NCBI GenBank assembly: GCA_037385685.1
Contig: JARRMW010000003.1
Location: 27,092 to 91,091, forward strand
Length of the DNA: 64,000 nucleotides
Reading direction: 5' to 3'
Source: Sva-25 sp037385685
Lineage (GTDB): Bacteria; Pseudomonadota; Gammaproteobacteria; Chromatiales; Chromatiaceae
Position 1 is the first letter of the stretch; each line of letters starts with the position of its first letter. The notes beneath the pieces are model-generated. The model ran no database searches. It was given only the letters and a program-made list of their open reading frames with translations, and was not told where the DNA came from. Positions 46,952 through 54,636 of the stretch are shown piece by piece. The position numbers were made by a program, and so were the translations under genes.

Positions 46952-47623
46952 TCAGCGCTTTCGGAAACGCAGAAAATACTGCGTTTGCATGAAATCGAGC
47001 CGTTGCACGAGTTCAAAACCTGCCGACTGGATCTCGGTTGTCACCTGTTCCTCGCCGGCACGCACATGGCCCATGACCCAGGCGCTGCTGAAACCGGGAA
47101 TGCGCTTGAAATCAATCACGACCAGCTCACCACCGGGCCTCAGGGCCTCGTGGATGCTCTTCATCGTTGTCATCGGGTATTCGAAATGGTGATAGGTGTC
47201 ACTGATGAAGACCAGGTCGACACTCTGTGGCGGGAGACGCGTGCTCTTCTGGTCGTTGACGATGCCGACGATGTTGTCGATGCCCTGTCCTTTCGCGCGC
47301 AGCTCGATGGCCTTGACGAACTCGGGTGCGATGTCCACGGCATAGGCCTTGCCCATCGGGCCAACCTCACGAGCCATGAGCATGGTGAAGAAACCGGTGC
47401 CAGCACCGATATCGGCAATCGCCATACCTGGCTGCAGGTCGAGGACACGTATAATGTCATCTCGCCGGTCCCAGACCTCGCGTCCGTCACGTTCGAAAAC
47501 GCCCCGCCACTGACTCACATCGGGATTTTGATAGTGATTGTTGATACCCGGATTGACGTTCTGCTCGGCAAATGCCATCACCGGCAAGAGGATCAGCAAC
47601 AACAGGGGAATCTGACGTATCAT
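46952..47623 (-). CDS. predicted exported class I SAM-dependent methyltransferase
   Basis: A 223-residue methyltransferase fold with motif I AIADIGAGTGFFTMLMA, acidic strand 2 end AYAVDIAPEF, and VDLVFISDTYHHFEYP. Uniquely for a SAM enzyme it begins with a convincing signal peptide (MIRQIPLLLLILLPVMAFAE), implying periplasmic location or anchoring where SAM is scarce. Similar exported methyltransferase-like proteins occur in aquatic bacteria without known function. It heads a leftward group with Cdd1, transglutaminase and HdeD genes. Confidence 0.8.
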   Translation of the reverse strand: MIRQIPLLLLILLPVMAFAEQNVNPGINNHYQNPDVSQWRGVFERDGREVWDRRDDIIRVLDLQPGMAIADIGAGTGFFTMLMAREVGPMGKAYAVDIAPEFVKAIELRAKGQGIDNIVGIVNDQKSTRLPPQSVDLVFISDTYHHFEYPMTTMKSIHEALRPGGELVVIDFKRIPGFSSAWVMGHVRAGEEQVTTEIQSAGFELVQRLDFMQTQYFLRFRKR

Positions 47624-47715
47624 TCTGGTCGTTCGGTAGCCATCATTATTCGCTAGTGTAGCAATCCCGGGCGAATATTTCGGCTCGGGTCCGGCCGGCG
47701 AGCAAAAAGAAACTT

Positions 47716-48303
47716 CTACACTTTCCTGCCAATCAGCTGCACGACAGCACCGGTCCCGTGGTGGAATTCACCTTCGTGCACATCGCGAACCAGCTCCTGC
47801 GCATGGAGCCACTCAAGCCCCCGAAGTTCTTCCTCAAGATCCTCGAGTGCCATCATCATCTCCTCGACGGGCGGACCGCCAGTCCTGTAGTTCAACTGCT
47901 CCGGCGTATAGGCCTCGAGCAGGAAGATCCCCCCGGGCCTGAGGCCGGCGACAACGTCCCGATGCACCCTCTGTCTCAACGGGGGAGGGACATGTGCGAA
48001 AATCGAGACAATGGCATCCCAGCTTTCCGGCGCAATCCTGTAGTGCGCCAGGTCAGAATGAACAGGCTCAATGCTGACCTGGTGTTCCTGCGCAAGCCGG
48101 CTGGCCTTTTCCAGCCCGACGAGCGACAGATCTACCGCTGTCACAGCGTGACCCATGCGGGCAAGAAAGACGGCATTGCGTCCCTCGCCTTCCGCAAGGC
48201 AAAGCGTTTTTCCGACTGGCAACCTGCCGGCCTCTACACGCAGAAAATCATTCGGCTCCTTTCCATAGGCGAACTGCTCCTTACTGTAACGCTCGTCCCA
48301 CAT
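47716..48303 (-). CDS. class I SAM-dependent methyltransferase (TehB/thiopurine-like)
   Basis: A 195-residue cytoplasmic methyltransferase starting MWDERYSKEQFAYGKEPNDF, a beginning typical of TehB-like and small-thiol methyltransferases. Motif I is LCLAEGEGRNAVFLARMGH, followed by VTAVDLSLVGLEKASRLA and IVSIFAHVPPPLRQRVH, with GLRPGGIFLLEAYTPEQL. The ATG at 48303 is used because it begins the domain. Substrates in related enzymes include tellurite and thiols, but the specificity here is undetermined. Confidence 0.85.
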   Translation of the reverse strand: MWDERYSKEQFAYGKEPNDFLRVEAGRLPVGKTLCLAEGEGRNAVFLARMGHAVTAVDLSLVGLEKASRLAQEHQVSIEPVHSDLAHYRIAPESWDAIVSIFAHVPPPLRQRVHRDVVAGLRPGGIFLLEAYTPEQLNYRTGGPPVEEMMMALEDLEEELRGLEWLHAQELVRDVHEGEFHHGTGAVVQLIGRKV

Positions 48304-48478
48304 GGTGAATTCCGGTCTGTTCCTGTTCGCAAATGAATATTGGCATTCTATTATGAATTTCCCGGCTCCATTCCTGCGATGCGCTGCCGGACAATTCTGA
48401 AAGTTCATAGTGAGCAGTAAACAGCTCGATACCACGGCTGTTATACTCCTTGCTGACAAGGGCAAAGATGAGCATAAA

Positions 48479-49027
48479 ATGAACCTGGACAAAGTCACAC
48501 CCGGCGATCACGTACCAAACGAAGTCAACGTCATCATCGAGATTCCCTCCCACGCCGACCCGGTGAAATACGAGGTCGACAAGGAGACCGGCGCCATGTT
48601 CGTTGACCGTTTCATGGCAACCGCAATGCACTATCCCTGCAACTACGGCTATGTCCCGCACACACTCTCGGATGATGGTGATCCCTGTGACGTGCTGGTC
48701 GTTACACCCTACCCGCTCATCCCGGGATCTGTCATCGAGGTGCGACCCCTGGGTGTTCTCAACATGGAGGACGAGTCCGGGCTGGATGCGAAAGTACTTG
48801 CTGTACCCAAGGACAAGCTGACCCGGCGTTACCGTGCCATGGAGACTTTCCGTGACCTGCCGCATGACATCCTCGAGCGTATCGCGCACTTCTTCGAACA
48901 TTACAAGGATCTCGAGCAGGGTAAATGGGTGAAGGTCAAGGGCTGGGGCGGCGTCGAGGATGCCAAGAAGGAGATCCTCGACAGTATCGAGCGTTACAAG
49001 AACGCCCCTGACAAACCAGCCTTCTGA
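48479..49027 (+). CDS. ppa: inorganic pyrophosphatase (family I)
   Basis: A 182-residue soluble pyrophosphatase that hydrolyses PPi to phosphate. Family I residues are seen in VIIEIPSHADPVKYEVDKET, FMATAMHYPCNYGYVPHTLS, the DxDPxD-type DDGDPCDVLVVT, and VKVKGWGGVEDAKKEI. The ATG at 48479 begins the family domain (MNLDKVTPGDHVP). A TATACT at 48443 may be its -10. As the organism also has PPi-dependent phosphofructokinase, this enzyme competes for the same PPi. Confidence 0.95.
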   Translation: MNLDKVTPGDHVPNEVNVIIEIPSHADPVKYEVDKETGAMFVDRFMATAMHYPCNYGYVPHTLSDDGDPCDVLVVTPYPLIPGSVIEVRPLGVLNMEDESGLDAKVLAVPKDKLTRRYRAMETFRDLPHDILERIAHFFEHYKDLEQGKWVKVKGWGGVEDAKKEILDSIERYKNAPDKPAF

Positions 49028-49161
49028 CACGGATCTTTCCGCAATCCCCAGATTGTCAGACCGCTGAAAAGCGGTTAGGCTGCCGTGCATTCCCGTTCCC
49101 GACAAGGCAGCCGGGCTTCATGGCCCGGCCCTGAACGCTCAGGCGTAAAACCGAATCCACA

Positions 49162-49713
49162 ATGAAAATCTGTATTCTTTCCGACAGCCACGATCATATT
49201 CCGCTACTGCGTGCAGCGGCCGAGGATGCGGTCAGGCTCGGCGCAGAAGCGATCCTGCACTGCGGTGATGTTGTCGCCCCGAGCACGCTGAACTGTCTCA
49301 ACAAGATCGAGAATCCTGTACCGGTGCACGTCATCCATGGCAACAACACCGGAGACCTGGTTGCACTCACAAGGAATACGACACATCCTGATAGCGTCGT
49401 GCGTTACCACGGACAGGATGCCGGCATCGAGCTTGGCGGCAAACGTATCTTCATCGTGCATTACCCGCATTATGCAAAGGCAATGGCACTGACAGGCGAC
49501 TGGGATATTGTCTGTTGCGGCCACAGTCACAAAGTCGAGACCGATACCATCACCAACGTCAATGGTGACAAGACAGCCTACGTCAATCCGGGCACCGTCG
49601 GCGGTGTCGGCACATCACCCGCGACCTGGATCCTTGCCGACCTCGATACCATGACCTTCGAGGTTCATGAGGTCGACAAGGCGATCGAATTCCGAACAGC
49701 CACAGCATCCTGA
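49162..49713 (+). CDS. YfcE/MJ0936-type metallophosphoesterase
   Basis: A 183-residue phosphodiesterase of the calcineurin-like superfamily. Metal-binding blocks are ICILSDSHDHIPLL (DxH), ILHCGDVVAP (GD), VIHGNNTGDL (GN, normally GNxD), VHYPHY and CCGHSHKVET (GHSH). Close relatives hydrolyse phosphodiesters or cyclic nucleotides in vitro. It overlaps moaC by one base, so it may act on a nucleotide by-product of cofactor synthesis, although this pairing is only positional. Confidence 0.9.
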   Translation: MKICILSDSHDHIPLLRAAAEDAVRLGAEAILHCGDVVAPSTLNCLNKIENPVPVHVIHGNNTGDLVALTRNTTHPDSVVRYHGQDAGIELGGKRIFIVHYPHYAKAMALTGDWDIVCCGHSHKVETDTITNVNGDKTAYVNPGTVGGVGTSPATWILADLDTMTFEVHEVDKAIEFRTATAS

Positions 49714-50180
49714 TGGATCTGACGCACTTCAACCGGCAGGGCGAGGCTCACATGGTCGATGTTGGCGACAAGAAGACAACTCACAGGGTCGCCGTTGCCG
49801 CGGGCGTGATCCGCATGCAACCGGAAACCCTGAAAATGATCACCGAGGGCACGCACAAGAAAGGAGACGTGCTCGGTATCGCCCGCATCGCCGGCATCAT
49901 GGCAGCGAAAAAAACTGCAGACCTGATACCGCTCTGTCATCCGCTGGCCCTGACCAGCGTTGAGATCGAGCTGCAGCCCTCAGACAATGCCGTGCACTGC
50001 GTCGCCCGCGTCGAAACCCGTGGCCAGACGGGCGTCGAGATGGAAGCACTCAACGCAACGCAGGTTGCATTGCTGACGATCTATGACATGTGCAAGGCCG
50101 TCGACAGGGGCATGGTTATCGACCAGGTGCGGCTGCTCGAAAAGCATGGTGGCAAGTCGGGAAGCTGGATGAGAGAGTGA
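49713..50180 (+). CDS. moaC: cyclic pyranopterin monophosphate synthase
   Basis: A 155-residue molybdenum cofactor enzyme that rearranges 3',8-cyclo-GTP to cPMP. It contains MVDVGDKKTTHRVAVAAG, the active-site LIPLCHPLALTSVEIEL, TGVEMEALNATQVALLTIYD and DRGMVIDQVRLLEKHGGKSG. Length is normal. It is translationally coupled to the phosphoesterase gene and followed by a hairpin. Another Moco gene (moaB) begins at the right edge of the window. Confidence 0.96.
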   Translation: MDLTHFNRQGEAHMVDVGDKKTTHRVAVAAGVIRMQPETLKMITEGTHKKGDVLGIARIAGIMAAKKTADLIPLCHPLALTSVEIELQPSDNAVHCVARVETRGQTGVEMEALNATQVALLTIYDMCKAVDRGMVIDQVRLLEKHGGKSGSWMRE

Positions 50181-50221
50181 TGACGGGCAGCGCCCGTGGC
50201 TTCTTCGTCACTGCCTGACAG

Positions 50222-50300
50222 CTTTTTTCGAATCGCTTCGCGACAAATAAATTTTGAAAGCGGCGGATGCGCCGCTTTGAAAATAAATGCGCGCATCAAA
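50222..50300. repeat. intergenic repeat copy A with moaC-distal hairpin
   Basis: TTTTTTCGAATCGCTTCGCGA at 50223-50243 matches a second copy at 62810-62830 in 18 of 21 positions. It is followed by the hairpin AAAGCGGCG-gatg-CGCCGCTTT (50257-50278), which probably ends the moaC transcript. Confidence 0.5.
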
Positions 50301-50380
50301 TCAACACATCGCGCGGCGCTTCGAACAGAAAATATCCGACGGAATAATGACAGGAAAAGGATCCGCTATCAGTCGGCAGC

Positions 50381-50602
50381 CTACGGAGAGGATTTGCCGG
50401 GAAACGCCGAGTGCGGCTCGATAACGCCCGTTGCAAAAAGAATGAACAGTAGCAGGAAAAGCGTTACTGACAGCCCGATACGCCAGGTCAACGCCTTGAC
50501 GACCCTGTCGCTCTGCCCCTTGTCCTTCATCATGTAATAAAGTCCGGAACCGAGCGAGCCGAGAATCACCAGCAAAACAAGTAGAATAAAAGCCTTGGCC
50601 AT
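50381..50602 (-). CDS. DUF2909 twin-transmembrane protein
   Basis: A 73-residue protein with two membrane helices (FILLVLLVILGSLGSGLYYM and IGLSVTLFLLLFILFATGVI) joined by a basic loop MKDKGQSDRVVKALTWR. This matches the small DUF2909 proteins found beside SURF1 in cytochrome oxidase gene clusters. It is divergent from the SURF1 gene across 45 bases. An assembly role is inferred from this context. Confidence 0.85.
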   Translation of the reverse strand: MAKAFILLVLLVILGSLGSGLYYMMKDKGQSDRVVKALTWRIGLSVTLFLLLFILFATGVIEPHSAFPGKSSP

Positions 50603-50647
50603 CGTGTAACCTTGATATCTGTTTCTGCGAGTATACCTGCCTGATCC

Positions 50648-51334
50648 ATGCCAGTACGACGCTTTTCACCGGGATTCCTGATCCTCACACTGCTGTTCGT
50701 CATCCTGACACTCTCACTCGGTTTCTGGCAACTCGACAGGGCAGAACAAAAGCAGGCACTGCTCGACATTTACAGCGAACGCTCACAGACAAGCGTGCCC
50801 CTCGGGACGGTCATCAATGACTGGCAGTCATCCCGTTATCAGCGCATTCAGACACAAGGCGTCTTCTTGCCCGATAAACAGATTTTTCTTGAAAACCAGG
50901 TGCGCGATGGGCAAGTTGGCTACGATGCCTATGTCCCGTTCCGGACAATCGAGGATGACGTCATCCTTGTCAACACCGGATGGCAGAAAGAACTACAAGA
51001 AAAAGACGATATACCGGACACGCAAGTGCAGATCGAGGCGTTGCTGCGGCCACCTCCGGAAGTCGGCCTCAGGCTCGGCAGTCTGGATCAAACCAGCTTT
51101 GATCGGCCGTACCGTACACCCTATATGGACATCGACTGGATCGGCACACGGCTCGACCTGAATCTGTCGCCCTTCGTCCTGTTGCTTGCATCAGGCCAAA
51201 ATGGCGATATTGCGACTGACTGGATACCTGTCAGAATGCCTCCAGAACGGCACAGAGGATACGCAGTGACCTGGTTCAGCCTCGCGGCGGCGCTGGTCAT
51301 ACTCTTCCTGGTTTACAGTTTCAAGAAAGAATGA
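50648..51334 (+). CDS. SURF1 family cytochrome oxidase assembly protein
   Basis: A 228-residue membrane protein with one helix at each end (GFLILTLLFVILTLSLGFWQ with LDRAEQK, and AVTWFSLAAALVILFLVYSF) around a periplasmic domain containing YQRIQTQGVFLPDKQIFLEN, VILVNTGWQ and YAVTWFS. SURF1 assists heme a insertion into oxidase subunit I. Start and length agree with the family. It overlaps the next gene by 4 bases. The oxidase structural genes are not in the window. Confidence 0.93.
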   Translation: MPVRRFSPGFLILTLLFVILTLSLGFWQLDRAEQKQALLDIYSERSQTSVPLGTVINDWQSSRYQRIQTQGVFLPDKQIFLENQVRDGQVGYDAYVPFRTIEDDVILVNTGWQKELQEKDDIPDTQVQIEALLRPPPEVGLRLGSLDQTSFDRPYRTPYMDIDWIGTRLDLNLSPFVLLLASGQNGDIATDWIPVRMPPERHRGYAVTWFSLAAALVILFLVYSFKKE

Positions 51335-51927
51335 CACGACAACAGAAAACACTACTGATCACTGCGCTGGTTTTTGCCGCTCCCCTGCTGCTCGCAATCC
51401 TGCTGTTCGTCAAACCGGACCTCGTTCAGCTCGGCACGAAAAACAACGGCATCCTGGTCACACCGGCGCGCCCGCTCGATGCCCTCAGCATCAGCGTCGC
51501 CGGACATCCCGGGGACAAGAGCCTGCTCGAGGGCAAGTGGACATGGGCCAGTTTTATCGCGGGCTCCTGTGATCAGTCCTGTGCTGATCAGCTATACAAG
51601 TCGCGACAGGTGCGACTGGCACTTGGTAAAGACATGGACAAGGGACAGAGACTGCTCGTTCAGCTTGGAACGCCGACCGAACTTGATCCCCGGCTGCTCG
51701 AGGCACATCCGGACCTGATCATCGCACACACTGAACAGGATGCGGCTTGGCTGAGACAGTTCCATCTCGATGGAAACAGTGTCGAGACAGCCAATATCTA
51801 CCTTGTCGATCCGCTTGGCAATCTCATGATGTACTACCCGCCCGGGATCGAGGGACCGAAAATTCTCAAGGATATCCAGCGCCTCGTCAGAGTCTCCTGG
51901 ATCAAGCCAAAGCAGCAGAACGAATGA
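51331..51927 (+). CDS. membrane-anchored SCO-like thioredoxin-fold protein
   Basis: A 198-residue protein with an N-terminal anchor (LLITALVFAAPLLLAILLFV) and a periplasmic domain resembling SCO copper chaperones. WTWASFIAGSCDQSCADQLY provides the CxxxC pair. The conserved third ligand His of SCO proteins is not in an obvious place. NIYLVDPLGNLMMYYPPGIE corresponds to the usual strand after it. It lies between SURF1 and ctaA and probably delivers copper or reduces oxidase cysteines. Overlap with ctaA is ATGA. Confidence 0.8.
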   Translation: MTRQQKTLLITALVFAAPLLLAILLFVKPDLVQLGTKNNGILVTPARPLDALSISVAGHPGDKSLLEGKWTWASFIAGSCDQSCADQLYKSRQVRLALGKDMDKGQRLLVQLGTPTELDPRLLEAHPDLIIAHTEQDAAWLRQFHLDGNSVETANIYLVDPLGNLMMYYPPGIEGPKILKDIQRLVRVSWIKPKQQNE

Positions 51928-52949
51928 CACCCGTGAAAAGCTGGTTTACACGCATCAATCTCCTCGCCGTCATCCTGGCATTCTGCGTCGTCACGCTCGG
52001 CGCCTACGTGCGACTCTCGGATGCCGGACTCGGCTGCCCTGACTGGCCTGGCTGTTACGGACAGCTTATTGCGCCGCACCCGGAACACGAGGAAGCACTT
52101 GAGGCCTTCCCGGGCGCAGAAATTGACAGCGGCAAAGCATGGAAAGAGATGATTCACCGCTATATCGCGGGCATTCTGGGCATCCTGATCCTCTCACTGG
52201 CCATTATCGCGGTCCGAAACCGCCACGACGCCAGGCAGCAGGTCAAATTACCCCTGTTTCTCGTACTGCTTGTCACCTTCCAGGCGCTGCTCGGGATGTG
52301 GACCGTTACCCACCTGGTTGCACCGGGCATCGTGACCCTGCACTTGCTGATGGGCATGCTGACACTCGGCCTTCTGTGGTGGCAATATCTCAACTCGCGC
52401 GTGACCGGCCCCGCTTTCAGCAACCGCCTGCCGACCATGAATCTCAAACCGTGGGCTGCAGCAGCACTTGCCGTAGTCTTCGCACAGATTGCACTGGGTG
52501 GCTGGGTCAGCACCAACTATGCAGCTCTCCATTGCCCGGATTTTCCGACCTGCCAGCAATTCTGGTGGCCGCCGATGGATTTTGCAGGTGCTTTCGATAT
52601 CTTCCATGACTATGGTGTGAACTACGAGGGTGGGCGCCTCACCAACGACCAGGGCGTGACCGTGCATGTCATGCATCGCATCGGCGCAGTCATCACGCTG
52701 CTCTATATCGGCCTGGTCGGCATCATGGCCTCGCTGAAGTCCAACCTGGCCTACCGTGACGCCGGCATCGCCATGCTGTTGATCCTCGTGACGCAATTCC
52801 TGATCGGAATCTCCAATGTGATTTATGTATTGCCTCTCCCTCTGGCGGTCGCGCATAATGGCGGTGCGGCTTTGCTGCTGCTCTCTGTCATCTATCTCAA
52901 CTATAAAATCCGACAGAGCAAGGTAAGCATCATCACGACGGGAGACTAA
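51924..52949 (+). CDS. ctaA: heme A synthase (COX15/CtaA)
   Basis: A 341-residue membrane enzyme that oxidises heme o to heme a. Eight helices are visible. The N-terminal LGAYVRLSDAGLGCPDWPGC is the family signature and is repeated in the second half as LGGWVSTNYAALHCPDFPTC. Heme-ligating His residues lie in KEMIHRYIAGILG and VHVMHRIGAVITLLY. The ATG at 51924 is fixed by the 4-base overlap and by the family N-terminus. It acts directly after ctaB in the pathway. Confidence 0.95.
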   Translation: MTPVKSWFTRINLLAVILAFCVVTLGAYVRLSDAGLGCPDWPGCYGQLIAPHPEHEEALEAFPGAEIDSGKAWKEMIHRYIAGILGILILSLAIIAVRNRHDARQQVKLPLFLVLLVTFQALLGMWTVTHLVAPGIVTLHLLMGMLTLGLLWWQYLNSRVTGPAFSNRLPTMNLKPWAAAALAVVFAQIALGGWVSTNYAALHCPDFPTCQQFWWPPMDFAGAFDIFHDYGVNYEGGRLTNDQGVTVHVMHRIGAVITLLYIGLVGIMASLKSNLAYRDAGIAMLLILVTQFLIGISNVIYVLPLPLAVAHNGGAALLLLSVIYLNYKIRQSKVSIITTGD

Positions 52950-52950
52950 T

Positions 52951-53868
52951 ATGGAGCTGACTATTCCCCAGAGGCTCGTACGCTTCCCCTGGAGGGAATG
53001 TTATCAACTGTGCAAGCCCAAGGTGGTTGCACTCATTGTTTTCACGGCCATCGTCGGCATGCTGCTCTCCACCGATGGCGTTGTTCCACTGGATACCTTT
53101 ATCTTTGCGACCATCGGCATTGCGCTGGGCGCGGCCTCCGGTGCGGCGATTAACCACTTTGTCGACCAGCGCATCGACGCCATCATGGAGCGCACGAAAA
53201 ATCGCCCCTTGCCCCGGGGGCAGCTGACACCACGCATGGCGCTCACTTTCGCCATCTCGATCGGCATCCTCTCGATGCTGATTCTCTACTTTTTCGTCAA
53301 TCCGCTGACTGCGCTGCTGACCTTTATCTCCATGGTCGGCTATGCCATTGTTTACACCATGTTCCTGAAACGTGCCACGCCGCAGAACATCGTACTGGGT
53401 GGTGCTGCAGGCGCCGCGCCACCGATCCTCGGCTGGGCGGCTGTGACGGGAGAGGTCAACTACGACGCGCTGCTCCTCTTCCTGATCATTTTCGTCTGGA
53501 CGCCGCCACACTTCTGGGCACTGGCCATCAAGCGCAGAAAAGAGTACGCCAAGGCTGACATCCCGATGCTGCCCGTGACCCATGGCGTTATCTTCACGAA
53601 GTATCACATCCTGCTCTACACACTGCTGCTCTTCGCAGTCACCCTGATGCCGTTCGTGACCCAGATGAGCGGACTGATCTATCTCGCGGGTGCGATTGCG
53701 CTGGGAATCGGTTTCATCTACCACGCGGCAAAGCTTTGTTGCACCGACGGTGACCAACACTCGATGAAGACCTTCGGCTATTCCATTTTCTATCTCAGCG
53801 CACTCTTTGCTTTCCTGCTGCTGGATCACTATGCACGGGAGTTCATCCGCGCATTCATCCTCACCTGA
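52951..53868 (+). CDS. ctaB: protoheme IX farnesyltransferase (heme O synthase)
   Basis: A 305-residue prenyltransferase converting heme b to heme o. The first aspartate motif is INHFVDQRIDAIMERTKNRP and the second lies in EYAKADIPMLPVTHG. About nine membrane segments are present. FVWTPPHFWALAIKRRKEYA is a family hallmark. It follows ctaA by one base and ends the oxidase-assembly operon at a strong terminator. It implies an aa3-type (or o-type) heme-copper oxidase. Confidence 0.96.
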   Translation: MELTIPQRLVRFPWRECYQLCKPKVVALIVFTAIVGMLLSTDGVVPLDTFIFATIGIALGAASGAAINHFVDQRIDAIMERTKNRPLPRGQLTPRMALTFAISIGILSMLILYFFVNPLTALLTFISMVGYAIVYTMFLKRATPQNIVLGGAAGAAPPILGWAAVTGEVNYDALLLFLIIFVWTPPHFWALAIKRRKEYAKADIPMLPVTHGVIFTKYHILLYTLLLFAVTLMPFVTQMSGLIYLAGAIALGIGFIYHAAKLCCTDGDQHSMKTFGYSIFYLSALFAFLLLDHYAREFIRAFILT

Positions 53869-53888
53869 CGGCAGAAGCCTCCTTCTCT

Positions 53889-53915
53889 GAAACCGCCCTC
53901 TCGGGCGGTTTTTTC
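53889..53915 (+). terminator. terminator of the oxidase-assembly operon
   Basis: AACCGCCC-TCTC-GGGCGGTTTTTT, a canonical hairpin with a T-run, 20 bases after ctaB. Confidence 0.92.
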
Positions 53916-53932
53916 TGTACAGAGACAGGCGA

Positions 53933-54562
53933 TCAGACCACTTTCCGGAAGAGAGCCTCGAGTTCGCCGGAAGCGGCATCCAGGGTCTCACCCCAGGTTA
54001 TGACGCCATCTTCGTGGCCAGCCATGCTGATCGTATGCCAGCCACCCATGCCGCTTGCGATGAGACGCTGCATCTCTGTTGCCATTTCGGGCGTGCCATA
54101 GGGGACGTCACGCGCGGTCTGCGGCAGGCCAAGTTCGTCGGCCCTGTTCCAGATGTCGGGACTGTGAACATGGATCACGGCCTGCACAGCAGGCAACTGC
54201 CGGTAGATGACGGCATGGGTCATGGCTTCTGACGAGGGCCTGACAGCACCCTCGGCAACGATCCTGTTGCGTGCCGGATCACAGCTGGTGACCAGCGCAT
54301 AGCTCTCTGCGCCCATCGATTCCAGATGCCCTGTCTGCGTACCCGAGATAACAAAGGCATCGCTGCCCGGGGCCAGCCTGTGACTGATATTGCCAAAGCC
54401 GAGACCCTCGTAGCGTTGAGGATTACACCCCCCGATCAGGCCAAGCGCCCGAAACTTCTGGCGGCAGTGCTCGAGTGCCTCGAGATCGCGGAATTCGACG
54501 GGCTGCGTCTCGCGGAACTCGAGGCTGAATTTGATGACCCCCTCTTGCTCACTATTGACCAT
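53933..54562 (-). CDS. class II aldolase/adducin family protein
   Basis: A 209-residue member of the zinc-dependent class II aldolase fold (fuculose-phosphate aldolase, ribulose-phosphate epimerase, MtnB). Metal ligands are His-x-His in VIHVHSPDIWNRADE and the later His in MAGHEDGVITWG. GFGNISHRLAPGSDAFVISG is the phosphate-binding stretch. The exact sugar phosphate cannot be told. MtnB is possible, but no other methionine-salvage gene is near. It converges on ctaB. Confidence 0.85.
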   Translation of the reverse strand: MVNSEQEGVIKFSLEFRETQPVEFRDLEALEHCRQKFRALGLIGGCNPQRYEGLGFGNISHRLAPGSDAFVISGTQTGHLESMGAESYALVTSCDPARNRIVAEGAVRPSSEAMTHAVIYRQLPAVQAVIHVHSPDIWNRADELGLPQTARDVPYGTPEMATEMQRLIASGMGGWHTISMAGHEDGVITWGETLDAASGELEALFRKVV

Positions 54563-54636
54563 ACTGATTCTGGCGATGTAAGTCGCTCTTTTACCTGCTA
54601 AAATTCGCGCAATTCCTGACTATTCTAGCCTTAATC

